Shown here piece after piece: positions 11,463 to 19,518 of a DNA stretch of 64,000 bases. The stretch is taken from contig NZ_CP015193.1 in NCBI RefSeq assembly GCF_002214605.1, positions 786,978 to 850,977 on the forward strand, written 5' to 3'. How positions within the stretch are numbered: position 1 is the first letter of the stretch; each line of letters starts with the position of its first letter. Source of the stretch: Thermococcus chitonophagus. GTDB lineage: Archaea > Methanobacteriota_B > Thermococci > Thermococcales > Thermococcaceae. The notes beneath the pieces are model-generated. The model saw only the letters and a program-made list of their open reading frames with translations. It made no database searches and was not told the origin of the DNA. The translations under genes were made by a program, and so were the position numbers.

Positions 11463-12722
11463 TTAGATCTTCGTTCCTACATATATTCCGTGCCTCGTTC
11501 TAACTATCTTCACTTTAATCTTATCCCCTATCTTTGCATCAGTATTTATTACCTGAATCAGCCTGTTTCTAGCTTTTGCTATCATTTCTCCCTCAATTCT
11601 TCCCGGAAGGACAACTTCAGCTCTAACAACCTCTCCTCGCTTAAACGCTAAGGGAATGAAGGGCCTGGGGTGCATGCCGAAATGGTGAGGCTTTAATATC
11701 AATGGTTTCATTCCGGTTTTTTCCTCAAGTTTTCTCAGCCATTCGTAAAATTCCTTGAAGGGAACTGGTTTCGCTATAACAGGGTTCCTTCCAAACTTGT
11801 AGGGAATGTAGTTCTGGAAACCCAAAGCGGGCCACCTTCTCCCTGCTCCTATCTTTCTCGCGAATTCTATGAAGGCCTCAGCCTCATTATCATTAACCCC
11901 AAAGATTATTACTGGGGCAATTAAAACGTCAATACCGGCGTTCACTAAAGCTTCAGCCATCTCGAGAACATGGTTTAGATCATAGTTCTTCATTCCCATT
12001 AACATCTTTGCCTTCTCAGGATCGAGGGAGTGAATTGACAAATTAACCCTATCAAGACCAGCCTCTGCAAGCTCCTCAACAAGCTTATCGTCGAGCAGAA
12101 CTCCATTGCTCTGCATTGAAATAACAGAAACGTGAGGATGATCCCTTAACGCTTGCACGAGCTCCACTATGTATGGGTAGAGTAGGGGTTCCCCCTGGGC
12201 ATCTAAGTGGGCTTCAAGTCCCTTTCCCTTCTGCTGGGCCACCCAATCGAACCACTTCATTAAATAGTCTATATCAATGACGAAGTCAAGTTTTCTTGTT
12301 CTTGAGTATGGCCCCTCGTCCACGGAGCAGAAGATGCAACTCAAGTTACATCCAGTTGAACCTCTTACCTGAATTAAATTCGTCCCTCTGTCTATGAGAC
12401 CGAAGGCGTTGTATCCTAGCAGGGGAATGCCCATCCCCTCATGGATGTACAAGATTTTTCTTCCTGTGTACCTGTTCCTCAGCCTCTCGCCGAGGTAGTT
12501 CTGAATGAAGAAGGCAACGAACCTTTCTACCTCTTCATTGTCCGTATTAATAACGAGAAAGCCGTCCTGAACGCTGACATCAACTGCCATGCGGAACTTT
12601 CTCTTTATTGCCCTTTCAATTTCCTTCTTTTCATAGTCCGCTATAAGGGTCCTCCTCCAGACTAACCTTATTGTATCTCCATGATCCTCAAAGTATGAGT
12701 GTGGCAACTTCAACTTTATCAT
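11463..12722 (-). CDS. radical SAM protein with C-terminal TRAM domain
   Basis: About 419 residues. The radical SAM cluster motif is CNLSCIFC, following VRGSTG near residue 125; GEPLLYP matches the downstream strand that follows the cluster in this superfamily. The last 60 residues (GRIEGEMIAKARNRLIQV onward) form a TRAM RNA-binding module, so an RNA- or ribosome-modifying role is a reasonable inference. There is also an N-terminal region of about 115 residues with no recognised motif. Start is uncertain: ATG 12722 is my choice, since TATA-like AAAAAGC sequence upstream would put transcription start near it; TTG at 12743 is also open. It is divergent from glyS. Confidence 0.8.
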   Translation of the reverse strand: MIKLKLPHSYFEDHGDTIRLVWRRTLIADYEKKEIERAIKRKFRMAVDVSVQDGFLVINTDNEEVERFVAFFIQNYLGERLRNRYTGRKILYIHEGMGIPLLGYNAFGLIDRGTNLIQVRGSTGCNLSCIFCSVDEGPYSRTRKLDFVIDIDYLMKWFDWVAQQKGKGLEAHLDAQGEPLLYPYIVELVQALRDHPHVSVISMQSNGVLLDDKLVEELAEAGLDRVNLSIHSLDPEKAKMLMGMKNYDLNHVLEMAEALVNAGIDVLIAPVIIFGVNDNEAEAFIEFARKIGAGRRWPALGFQNYIPYKFGRNPVIAKPVPFKEFYEWLRKLEEKTGMKPLILKPHHFGMHPRPFIPLAFKRGEVVRAEVVLPGRIEGEMIAKARNRLIQVINTDAKIGDKIKVKIVRTRHGIYVGTKI

Positions 12723-12785
12723 ATCGCCAACCTTTATAGACAAAGCTTTTTAGGTCTTAGCCTTCCTCAGTTAGGGGTTTGGGCT

Positions 12786-14498
12786 ATGGGTGAGAAGTTC
12801 GATAAGTACGAGTACCTTCAGGATTTAATGAGGAGGCGAGGCTTTGCTTGGGGAAGCTTTGAGATTTATGGTGGATCAAGGGGATTTTACGATTACGGTC
12901 CTCTTGGGGCTACAATAAAGAGGAAAATAGAAAGGAAGATAAGGGAAGCCTTCATTAGAGAAGGGTTCTTTGAGATTGAAACGCCAGATATAACCCCCGA
13001 GCAGGTTTTTATTGCCAGTGGTCACGTTGAAAAGTTTGTTGATCCCCTCGTTGAGTGTAAGAAGTGTGGGGCTAGGTTCAGAGCTGATCACCTAATAGAG
13101 GAAGCCTTAGGAATAGACGTTGAGGGCAAAAGCGCTGAAGAGATGACGAAGATAATCAGGGAACACAACCTGAGGTGTCCAGAGTGCGGCGGGGAGCTAA
13201 GCGATGTCTGGTACTTCAACCTAATGTTCGAAACATACATTGGGCCTTATAAGGACAAAAAGGCCTATTTAAGGCCAGAAACGGCCCAGGGAATCTTCGT
13301 GAACTTCAAGAGGTTGAATGCATTTGCAAGGAACAAGCTTCCATTTGGTGTGTTCCAGATAGGGAAAGCATACAGAAACGAGATATCCCCAAGGCAGGGA
13401 ATGATAAGGCTTAGAGAGTTCACACAGGCCGAGGTAGAGATATTCTTCAATCCAAATGAAACTGAGCATCCGCACTTTGATGAAGTCAAGGATGAGAATC
13501 TGAGGCTTTACCCAATAGAGCACCAGCTGAAGGATCTCGGCATGATAGAGGTTACCGCGGAAGAGGCAGTTAAGAAGGGCTATCTCATGAACACGTTCTT
13601 CGCTTACTATCTCGTCATGATCAAGAGGATTCTTTTGGATATAGGAATTCCAGAGGACAAGATAAGGTTTAGGCAGCAATTACCCGAGGAGAGAGCCCAC
13701 TACTCAGCTGACACATGGGATGCGGAGATTTATAGTGAGAGGTTTGGCTGGGTCGAGTGCGTTGGTCTGGCCTATAGAACGGACTATGACCTTAGCAGAC
13801 ACATGAAGATGAGCGGTGCCGACCTTACGGTGATGATACACTACGACAAGCCAAAGATTGTGAAAAAGTTGCAAGTTTCACTCAACATGAAAAGGGTTGG
13901 GCCCAAGCTTAAGGGGGATGCAAAGAAAATCAATGAGAATATCAAGTCAATGTCCCAGGAAGAGCTTAAAGCCCTGGTTAAAGAGTTGGAGGAGAAGGGT
14001 AAAGTCATCATTGATGGCTACGAGCTCGAAAAGGATGACTTCATAATAAAGGAAGTTGAAGAGAAGATCACGGGAGAGAAGATAGTGCCCCACGTTCTCG
14101 AGCCTAGCTTTGGTATAGACAGACCGTTCTACCTGTTGCTGGAGAACTCCCTGGCGGTAGATGAAGACGGAAGGGTTTATCTGAAGATAAAGAAGGACAT
14201 GGCTCCAATAGAGGTTGCCGTCCTGCCATTGGTTGCCAAAGAACCACTAACAAGCATAGCCTACGACATCTACAGGACACTTCAGAAGGAGGGCTTCATA
14301 GTAGTTTACGATGAGAAGGACAGCATTGGAAAGAGGTACATGCGCTATGACGAGATAGGAACGCCTTACTGCGTAACCATTGACAACCAAACCCCTGAGG
14401 ATGGTATGGTAACGATAAGGGACAGGGACACTAGGGAGCAGATAAGGGTTAAGATAGAGGAGTTGCCCAGGAAGCTTAGGGAGCTGATCTTTGGATAA
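12786..14498 (+). CDS. glyS: glycyl-tRNA synthetase (class II, archaeal type)
   Basis: Charges tRNA-Gly. The 570-residue length fits archaeal/eukaryotic-type GlyRS. Seen: RGFAWGSFEIYGGSRGFYDYGPLG at the N-terminus in two pieces, zinc-like CKKCGARF and CPECGGEL, class II motif 2 RNEISPRQGMIRLREFTQAE, motif 3 EPSFGIDRPFY, and the C-terminal anticodon-binding domain with VAVLPLV. The ATG at 12786 is preceded by GGGGTTTGGGC; the open frame extends upstream to 12699 but has no support. Confidence 0.96.
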   Translation: MGEKFDKYEYLQDLMRRRGFAWGSFEIYGGSRGFYDYGPLGATIKRKIERKIREAFIREGFFEIETPDITPEQVFIASGHVEKFVDPLVECKKCGARFRADHLIEEALGIDVEGKSAEEMTKIIREHNLRCPECGGELSDVWYFNLMFETYIGPYKDKKAYLRPETAQGIFVNFKRLNAFARNKLPFGVFQIGKAYRNEISPRQGMIRLREFTQAEVEIFFNPNETEHPHFDEVKDENLRLYPIEHQLKDLGMIEVTAEEAVKKGYLMNTFFAYYLVMIKRILLDIGIPEDKIRFRQQLPEERAHYSADTWDAEIYSERFGWVECVGLAYRTDYDLSRHMKMSGADLTVMIHYDKPKIVKKLQVSLNMKRVGPKLKGDAKKINENIKSMSQEELKALVKELEEKGKVIIDGYELEKDDFIIKEVEEKITGEKIVPHVLEPSFGIDRPFYLLLENSLAVDEDGRVYLKIKKDMAPIEVAVLPLVAKEPLTSIAYDIYRTLQKEGFIVVYDEKDSIGKRYMRYDEIGTPYCVTIDNQTPEDGMVTIRDRDTREQIRVKIEELPRKLRELIFG

Positions 14499-14521
14499 CC
14501 CCTAAATTTATTTTTGAGGGG
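14499..14521 (+). promoter_or_regulatory. hairpin over a ribosome binding site
   Basis: CCCCT at 14499-14503 can pair with AGGGG at 14517-14521 around an AT-rich 13-base loop. The 3' arm is the GAGGGG ribosome binding site of the gene starting at 14525. The pairing could mask it if the RNA begins upstream, for example by readthrough from glyS. Confidence 0.35.
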
Positions 14522-14524
14522 AAA

Positions 14525-15019
14525 ATGAGGATACACCTAATATATCGTCGCCTTCCAAACAGGGTTCTTGAGAGATATGATGAGCTAGTTGCTGACTTGA
14601 GTAGTGTGGTTATTGGCAGATCAAAGTTCGAAGGCATGCTTGTCCCTCTAAAAGTAAATGGGGTTGAGGTAATAAGGAATGGTTATGAAATGCTATACTT
14701 TGCATTCCCTGGGAAGGATTTTGACATTCTAAAGGTGTACAGTGAAGAGGGAAAATTCGTTGGGCTTTACGTTGACGTGCTTGACTACACGAAGTGGGAT
14801 GGGAAAACTTTGGAGATGTTAGATTTGTTCCTCGATATCTTCATATTTCCCTCTGGGAAAGCCTTTCTCTTGGATGAGGATGAGATAGAGATGGCCTTGA
14901 ACTATGGAATTATCTCTCGAGAGAAGTTCCTTAAGGCCTATAGAACCGCTAACAGGATCCTTGAGGAGATAAAAAGCGGAAAATTTCCTCCCAGAGTAGT
15001 CTGGGAGTACTCACTCTAA
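14525..15019 (+). CDS. DUF402-family protein
   Basis: Protein of 164 residues with the DUF402 core: YFAFPGKDFDILKVYSEEGKF in two parts, then YVDVLDYTKWDGKTLEMLDLFLDIFIFP and LLDEDEIEMALNYGIIS. DUF402 occurs at the C-terminus of the archaeal RNA-binding nuclease FAU-1 and in small phosphatase-like proteins. Without the S1-like N-terminal part the function here is open. It starts 26 bases after glyS and its last 9 bases overlap the convergent DUF356 gene. Confidence 0.7.
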   Translation: MRIHLIYRRLPNRVLERYDELVADLSSVVIGRSKFEGMLVPLKVNGVEVIRNGYEMLYFAFPGKDFDILKVYSEEGKFVGLYVDVLDYTKWDGKTLEMLDLFLDIFIFPSGKAFLLDEDEIEMALNYGIISREKFLKAYRTANRILEEIKSGKFPPRVVWEYSL

Positions 15020-15412
15020 CTCCTCAAATTCAACATCAGCGTTTTCCGGCCTCTTAACTTCTTTTGGAGGATGGAAACCCTTCAGCTCCTTAAAGCTCCC
15101 CCACATCCTTAGTATCTCTTTGTGAACATGGGTTCCTACGGGGATTACAACTATGTGGGCTGGAGGATGTATCTCCCTTATCCTTCCTATTGCTTTTGAG
15201 GCGGGAAGGTCTATTTGGGCGACAACGTGGGCTTTAACTTTCTTCCTAGGCTTCTCTCCAACTATCTGCTCAAAGACCCAGTCTGAAAGTGCAGGGGGAA
15301 GTATCCTGGGGGTTCCTCTTATCTTCATTCCCCCGTATCTTACGAGATCGGCCAATGCGATTAGCGCTTTTTCGAAGTTGTCCGTCCTTATCAAAACTAT
15401 CGTGTTTAGCAT
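15011..15412 (-). CDS. DUF356-family protein
   Basis: Archaeal protein of 133 residues. The N-terminal half (IVLIRTDNFEKALIALADL, then RYGGMKIRGTPRILPP) and the IREIHPPAHIVVI segment match my memory of DUF356. The C-terminal 30 residues are charged and rich in Pro. No function is known. The ATG at 15412 follows GGGGAT. Divergent from the arginine decarboxylase gene. Confidence 0.6.
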   Translation of the reverse strand: MLNTIVLIRTDNFEKALIALADLVRYGGMKIRGTPRILPPALSDWVFEQIVGEKPRKKVKAHVVAQIDLPASKAIGRIREIHPPAHIVVIPVGTHVHKEILRMWGSFKELKGFHPPKEVKRPENADVEFEELE

Positions 15413-15432
15413 TTCTATCCCCAGTTTCCATT

Positions 15433-15510
15433 AAATTAGCTCGGTTTAAAACTCTATGGTTTCGTTCTAAACTCTTCTAAGGCTTTCATTGCAAATTAGG
15501 CCGGATTAAA
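15433..15510. repeat. paired 18-base repeats in the DUF356/arginine decarboxylase intergenic region
   Basis: AAATTAGCTCGGTTTAAA (15433-15450) and AAATTAGGCCGGATTAAA (15493-15510) match at 15 of 18 positions and are 60 bases apart. They lie between the divergent starts of DUF356 and the arginine decarboxylase gene, where TATA-like elements are also found (ATTTAAAAG near 15521). They could be operator half-sites or parts of two promoters. Confidence 0.4.
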
Positions 15511-15580
15511 TTTGCGAAACATTTAAAAGACTACTTATAACTTACCCGTTTGGCGAGAGTTCTAAGGAGGTGTGTGGGAA

Positions 15581-16057
15581 ATGAGCTGGACAACTCCCAA
15601 GAAGGCCATAATGCTTTCAGCAGTTGCTGAGGGAGGAACGAAGCTCAACGCTTTTGACAATGCACTCCTTAAAATGGGAATAGGAAATGTTAACTTGGTT
15701 AAGCTCAGTAGTGTTATTCCAGCCCACATAGAATGGCTCGATGAACTGCCAAAGAACATTCCAATAGGAATGCTCCTTCCAACGGTTTACGCTCACATAG
15801 AGAGCGATGAACCGGGTTCAACTATAAGTGCCGCGTTGGGCGTTGGTATAAGCGAAGGCAATGAAGGAGGATTAATTTACGAATACGCTGGCTACTGCAC
15901 GAAGGAAGAGGCTGAGGAGATGGTAAAGAAGATGGTTGAAGAAGGGTTTAGGGTAAGGGGATGGAAGCTTAAAGAATTCAAAGTTGTCTCGGCGGAGATA
16001 ACGGTTAAGGATAAGCCAGCAGCTGCAGTTGCCGCAGTTATAATGTTCCCCTACTGA
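15581..16057 (+). CDS. pdaD: pyruvoyl-dependent arginine decarboxylase
   Basis: Converts arginine to agmatine, the first step of polyamine synthesis in Thermococcales. The 158-residue proenzyme self-cleaves between two serines to make a pyruvoyl group; the site is S43-S44 in KLSSVIPAHIEW. The beta chain would be residues 1-43. The ATG at 15581 lies 9 bases after GGAGGTG; the in-frame GTG at 15572 is too close to that site. Its end overlaps the convergent PP-loop gene by 20 bases. Confidence 0.94.
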   Translation: MSWTTPKKAIMLSAVAEGGTKLNAFDNALLKMGIGNVNLVKLSSVIPAHIEWLDELPKNIPIGMLLPTVYAHIESDEPGSTISAALGVGISEGNEGGLIYEYAGYCTKEEAEEMVKKMVEEGFRVRGWKLKEFKVVSAEITVKDKPAAAVAAVIMFPY

Positions 16058-16832
16058 AATTTTCTATAACCTCTTTGACTTCCCTAAGAACTTCCTCGGT
16101 GCAATTCCAACACATTATCTCAAAGCTCGGCACCCTTACGCTTACCCTCACCTTGTGTTTCCTCGCTATTTTGCTTACCTCGTAGTTTACCTTGAACGCG
16201 AGATCCATCAGCTTCTCCGTAATTCTCTCATCTTCATCTATGTACTGTAAAGGGCAACCTTCTCTCCACTGTCTCCTCCTTCCATGCTCGTACATCCTGT
16301 AGGGCCTGATTCCTGCTTCTTCAGCCAGCTTTTCAACTTCTGAAGCTTTGTACTTAATTAAAGGCCTGAAAATTGGAATTCCTATCTTTGGAATTTCGCA
16401 CAATCGAATGTCCCTAAGGCATTGATCGAGCAGGGTTCCCACTATTTTGTCGTTAGCGTTGTCCCCCTTCGCTATGTATGAAAAGCCGTTATTCAAAGCA
16501 AACCATTTGGCATTTTTTAACATGACCTTTTTGCAGTGCACACATATCGGTCCCTTCCTCCCAACGGCTTTTTTGAGCAAGCCCTCAGTTATGTCTATGA
16601 GGTAGTGCTCAACTCCAAGCTTCTTTGTGAACTTCATTCCCCACCTCAAAATCTCAGACCAGCTCCATTTGTGGAAGAACGTTAGAGCGGAAACGTTGAA
16701 TCCAGCTTCTTTTAATATGTACAGGGTTAGGCTTGAGTCTTTGCCTCCAGAGAACATGACAACTACCTTCTTTTCAATAATCCCTGTTTCCTCTCCGAAC
16801 TTTCTTATCTCCCTTATGACATCATCAAGCAT
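16038..16832 (-). CDS. PP-loop ATPase, TtcA/TtuA-like
   Basis: Adenine-nucleotide alpha-hydrolase of 264 residues. The pyrophosphatase loop is VMFSGGKDSS near residue 25-34. Cysteine pairs CVHC near 95 and CWNC near 240, and a GCPLQ cysteine near 192, recall tRNA thiolation enzymes that bind an Fe-S cluster or zinc. A tRNA sulfur-transfer role is therefore likely but not proven. The ATG at 16832 directly follows an oligo-T run (TTCTTTTTTC) and no clear ribosome binding site is present. The GC-rich RNA candidate lies just upstream on the same strand. Confidence 0.78.
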   Translation of the reverse strand: MLDDVIREIRKFGEETGIIEKKVVVMFSGGKDSSLTLYILKEAGFNVSALTFFHKWSWSEILRWGMKFTKKLGVEHYLIDITEGLLKKAVGRKGPICVHCKKVMLKNAKWFALNNGFSYIAKGDNANDKIVGTLLDQCLRDIRLCEIPKIGIPIFRPLIKYKASEVEKLAEEAGIRPYRMYEHGRRRQWREGCPLQYIDEDERITEKLMDLAFKVNYEVSKIARKHKVRVSVRVPSFEIMCWNCTEEVLREVKEVIENFSRGTL

Positions 16833-16854
16833 GAAAAAAGAACCGCCGGCGGGG

Positions 16855-16935
16855 TTAAAAGGGTTTGGGGGCCATTTATGTTCTGTCGGCCCCCTGGGGG
16901 TCCCGACGTCATCGCAACCCTCAGTACTCGTCGGG
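16855..16935 (-). ncRNA. GC-rich structured RNA candidate with kink-turn-like signature
   Basis: This stretch is far more GC-rich than its surroundings and has no open frame, the hallmark of structured RNA in AT-rich hyperthermophiles. On the minus strand CCCGACG pairs with CGTCGGG, enclosing CTGA, GGGTTG and CGATGA, a kink-turn/kink-loop pattern of the kind L7Ae binds. A second perfect stem is GGGGGCC with GGCCCCC around a 14-base loop holding two ACA triplets. TTTAAG near 16955 could be the TATA element, and the run TTCTTTTTTC past the 3' side could terminate it. An H/ACA-like or other Pyrococcus high-GC RNA is possible; I cannot assign a family. Confidence 0.55.
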
Positions 16936-16972
16936 CGATTAATAATACTCTTAAATCCTTATTTCCTTTTCG

Positions 16973-17722
16973 CTAAACATAAAAGACCATTCCATCGTAG
17001 GCAACCAGAACCTTATTGCCCCACCTCCCCTTTACGTACCTGACTAGCTGAAGGAAGGGTAGATTCTTATGGGAGATGTGGCTTAAAATTGTCCTTTCAG
17101 CTATTTTAATTCCAATATTGGCAGCCTCATCGACGTTATTGTGGTAGGGATCCTCAAAGCCGGGGGGATAAGTGGCATCAACTATCGCCAGTCTAATCGG
17201 TGCCTTCTCAGCTAGGAACTCCCAGGTTTCCTGGGGCAGTCCTTTTGTATCGTAGAGCAACGCTATTCCTTTTCCATCCTCCTCTATGTAGTAGCCAAAC
17301 GTCTCTATCTGGTGGTTGAGCTTTAGTGCAGTAACGCTTATCCTCCCGATCCTTATCTCTTTCCATGGCTCAATTATCTCGGGCTTTAAATTCTTAGGGT
17401 CGTTAAGGATCAGGGCGTCTGCATGCCCTTTGGGAGCGTACAGCTTAGTTTCCATTGCCGTCCATCTGAGTTTGTAGATCCCATAGATGTGGTCGTGGTG
17501 CCAGTGAGTCAGGAATATCGCGTTGAGAGGTGCATTGAGATGTTCTCTTATATCGGTTCCAACGTCAAACAGAATTATTTCCCCATTTTCCCCTATAACG
17601 GCTAGAGTTGAAGGTTTTCTCTGGGTAAAGCCGAATTTCCTAGCCTCAGAACATGTAGGACAGCTACAGAGGTGAACAGGAATGCCTTCGCTACCTCCGG
17701 TTCCGATGAAGTACACTATCAT
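16973..17722 (-). CDS. MBL-fold metal hydrolase, PhnP-like
   Basis: Metallo-beta-lactamase-fold enzyme of 249 residues. GTGGSEGIPV at the N-terminus and the zinc-hook-like LCSCPTC near residues 18-24 are typical of PhnP-type phosphodiesterases. The metal site is THWHHDH at 72-78 (H73, H75, D77, H78), with further His at NHQIETFGY and a late LSHISH. The substrate (cyclic phosphodiester or similar) is unknown. A short perfect hairpin, GCTGGG...CCCAGC at 17727-17744, fills the gap to the upstream gene, and no ribosome binding site precedes the ATG. Confidence 0.82.
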   Translation of the reverse strand: MIVYFIGTGGSEGIPVHLCSCPTCSEARKFGFTQRKPSTLAVIGENGEIILFDVGTDIREHLNAPLNAIFLTHWHHDHIYGIYKLRWTAMETKLYAPKGHADALILNDPKNLKPEIIEPWKEIRIGRISVTALKLNHQIETFGYYIEEDGKGIALLYDTKGLPQETWEFLAEKAPIRLAIVDATYPPGFEDPYHNNVDEAANIGIKIAERTILSHISHKNLPFLQLVRYVKGRWGNKVLVAYDGMVFYV

Positions 17723-17746
17723 GGATGCTGGGTAGTTCCCCAGCTC

Positions 17747-18046
17747 TTAAACTTTCCTCCACTTTTCCATTAACCTCTCAATTTCCTTTCTAACCCTCTC
17801 CCTGTCCTTTTTATCAACGACTAAGAACACATCTTGGACGCTCCCATCGCTTTTCGCTACAAGTTTTAGGCCAGAATAAGTCTCCCTTGAAACCTTTATC
17901 TCAAAACCTCGCGAGTCAGAAGAGTATATCCTCCCAGGGATGACTTTCTTAACCCCAGGGATTTTAGCTATCTCTTCTAAAGGCTTTTCCAACCCTTTCA
18001 AGAAGTGATGCTCTCTCTTTACTCCCCTCTTGAAGTGCTTAGGCAT
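17747..18046 (-). CDS. DUF2103-family predicted metal-binding protein
   Basis: Basic protein of 99 residues beginning MPKHFKRGVKREHHFLKGLE, the hallmark of the archaeal DUF2103 family, followed by PGRIYSSDSRGF and SGLKLVAKSDGSVQDVFLV. The His-rich start suggests metal or nucleic-acid contact, but no role is known. It is upstream of the MBL gene on the same strand, probably cotranscribed. Confidence 0.72.
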   Translation of the reverse strand: MPKHFKRGVKREHHFLKGLEKPLEEIAKIPGVKKVIPGRIYSSDSRGFEIKVSRETYSGLKLVAKSDGSVQDVFLVVDKKDRERVRKEIERLMEKWRKV

Positions 18047-18077
18047 GTGTTAAAATTAAAAGAGGGGTTTAAAAAGT

Positions 18078-19229
18078 TCAGAGGTACCTTGGAGGTAGGC
18101 CTGCCCACTGCCTGAGCTTCTCATATGCTATTATCCTTGGAATGTTCTTTGCATCTTTTGGTCCTGGGTTCTTCATGTAGAATGCGTTGACCTCGTAGAC
18201 TGTTCCAAAGACCTTCCTCTCAACGGCCATCTTACCAAGTCTTGCAAGATCAACTAGTAATCCTGCAAGCGCTGGGCTGTCATTGATCCTTCCGGTGATT
18301 ATCAGCTCATCGTGGGCTCCGTTGAAGCTTATGTACTCGATGTGCATAGCTATGAACTTCTTGTCACCAAGGGGCTCAAGGTACCCTGTGGGCTTAATGT
18401 AGTGTGGAGCATCGTATCCTAGGATGTCCTCAACTACGCTCGACTTTGTGTACTCCTTGCTCTTGTTCCTCTCCTTGTCGGTCAGTGCGAGGAAGTCCGT
18501 GTTACCTCCAATGTTGAACTGGGCTATGTCGAGGACATGCCTGTTTCTCTGAGCTAGGTGGCCAAGTATGTCTGCCGTTAGTGGAGTTGCTCCAGTAGCT
18601 CCATCGTCACCGAAGATAACGAGGTTGCTCTCCTTTGCAAGCTCAACGAAAGCTGGATCGTTGGCTATGAGGGTTGGTATAGCGTTCACGAATGCGGCCC
18701 CTCCAACCTCCCTAGCGTACTGGGCTGCGGCGTAGGCGTAAACCTGGGTTGCGGTTAGCCTGTCCTTGTTGTTCTCCTTTATCGCCTTCTCAAGCTCATC
18801 AAGCTTTCCGAATGGAACGAAGGCCTCCGTGGTGGGGACGTTAAGGAAGACTTCTACCTTGTACTTCTTCCACTCGTCAACCAAGTGGTCTACTGCCTCC
18901 TTTAGCGTCATCTCGTCCTCCAGTCCAGTCGCCTCTATTGGCAGGTTCCTTAGGCTCCTGAGGTGAACTCCCTTCCTCACATAGACTTCTTGGAGGCTTT
19001 CTGGCACGTTGCCCTTCCAGTATCTCTGCACGATCTCTGAAAGCGGCAGGCCAATTTTGGTCTTGTCAACATCGTACGAGACTACGATCTGTATGTCCTC
19101 GACCTTTATTGGTAGCTCATTTGCTAGTGGGACTCCATAATAGCCAAGCTCCCCAGCCTTTATCCTCTCGAGTCCCACGGCAAAAATGCTTGCAACGTAT
19201 CCTTGGCCTATAATAGCAACCCTCACCAT
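18078..19229 (-). CDS. ino1: myo-inositol-1-phosphate synthase
   Basis: NAD-dependent conversion of glucose-6-phosphate to L-myo-inositol-1-phosphate, the first step toward di-myo-inositol phosphate, the heat-stress solute of Thermococcales, and toward inositol lipids. The 383 residues include the Rossmann VAIIGQGYVASIFA, VPTTEAFVP, GDDGATGATPLTADILGHL and the catalytic FNIGGNTDFLAL and KEYTKSSVVEDIL segments. GGGAGGTGA precedes the ATG. A TATA element, TTTTTATAAATAA on the minus strand, is at 19298-19310, giving a leader of roughly 45 bases. Confidence 0.95.
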   Translation of the reverse strand: MVRVAIIGQGYVASIFAVGLERIKAGELGYYGVPLANELPIKVEDIQIVVSYDVDKTKIGLPLSEIVQRYWKGNVPESLQEVYVRKGVHLRSLRNLPIEATGLEDEMTLKEAVDHLVDEWKKYKVEVFLNVPTTEAFVPFGKLDELEKAIKENNKDRLTATQVYAYAAAQYAREVGGAAFVNAIPTLIANDPAFVELAKESNLVIFGDDGATGATPLTADILGHLAQRNRHVLDIAQFNIGGNTDFLALTDKERNKSKEYTKSSVVEDILGYDAPHYIKPTGYLEPLGDKKFIAMHIEYISFNGAHDELIITGRINDSPALAGLLVDLARLGKMAVERKVFGTVYEVNAFYMKNPGPKDAKNIPRIIAYEKLRQWAGLPPRYL

Positions 19230-19444
19230 CTTTCGTCACCTCCCCAAATTTTTAGAAAAATGCCCAGATATTGAAAGATCTAAAACTAGAAACCACTTAT
19301 TTATAAAAATCTATTGCTTATAAGCCTTTCGCTTTAGATTTTTGCCATTTACATTTCCAAATTCAAGATTCTGATTGATTATACTAACTTATTCGTGTTT
19401 ATGGAAATAGTAACGTTTGCTTAATTTTTCGGTATTAAATATGT

Positions 19445-19460
19445 TACACAAAATTGTGTA
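19445..19460. promoter_or_regulatory. operator-like palindrome upstream of rtcB
   Basis: TACACAA-AA-TTGTGTA is a perfect 7-base dyad about 16 bases upstream of the rtcB TATA box (CTTTTAAAG, 19477-19485). The position suits an activator or regulator. It continues into TGTGTATCTTCCAATCG, which resembles sequence at the gdh transcription start region. Confidence 0.45.
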
Positions 19461-19476
19461 TCTTCCAATCGCTTAA

Positions 19477-19485
19477 CTTTTAAAG
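19477..19485 (+). promoter_or_regulatory. TATA box of rtcB
   Basis: CTTTTAAAG lies 34 bases upstream of the rtcB ATG, so transcription should start near 19510 with a very short leader containing GGTGGGAG. Confidence 0.55.
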
Positions 19486-19518
19486 TGCGGTTAGGGAATT
19501 CTAATCTGGTGGGAGAAG

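Noticed and set aside
13269-13679. Open frame of 136 codons on the minus strand within glyS
   Set aside because: It is antisense to the conserved class II core, has no ribosome binding site and no protein-like character.
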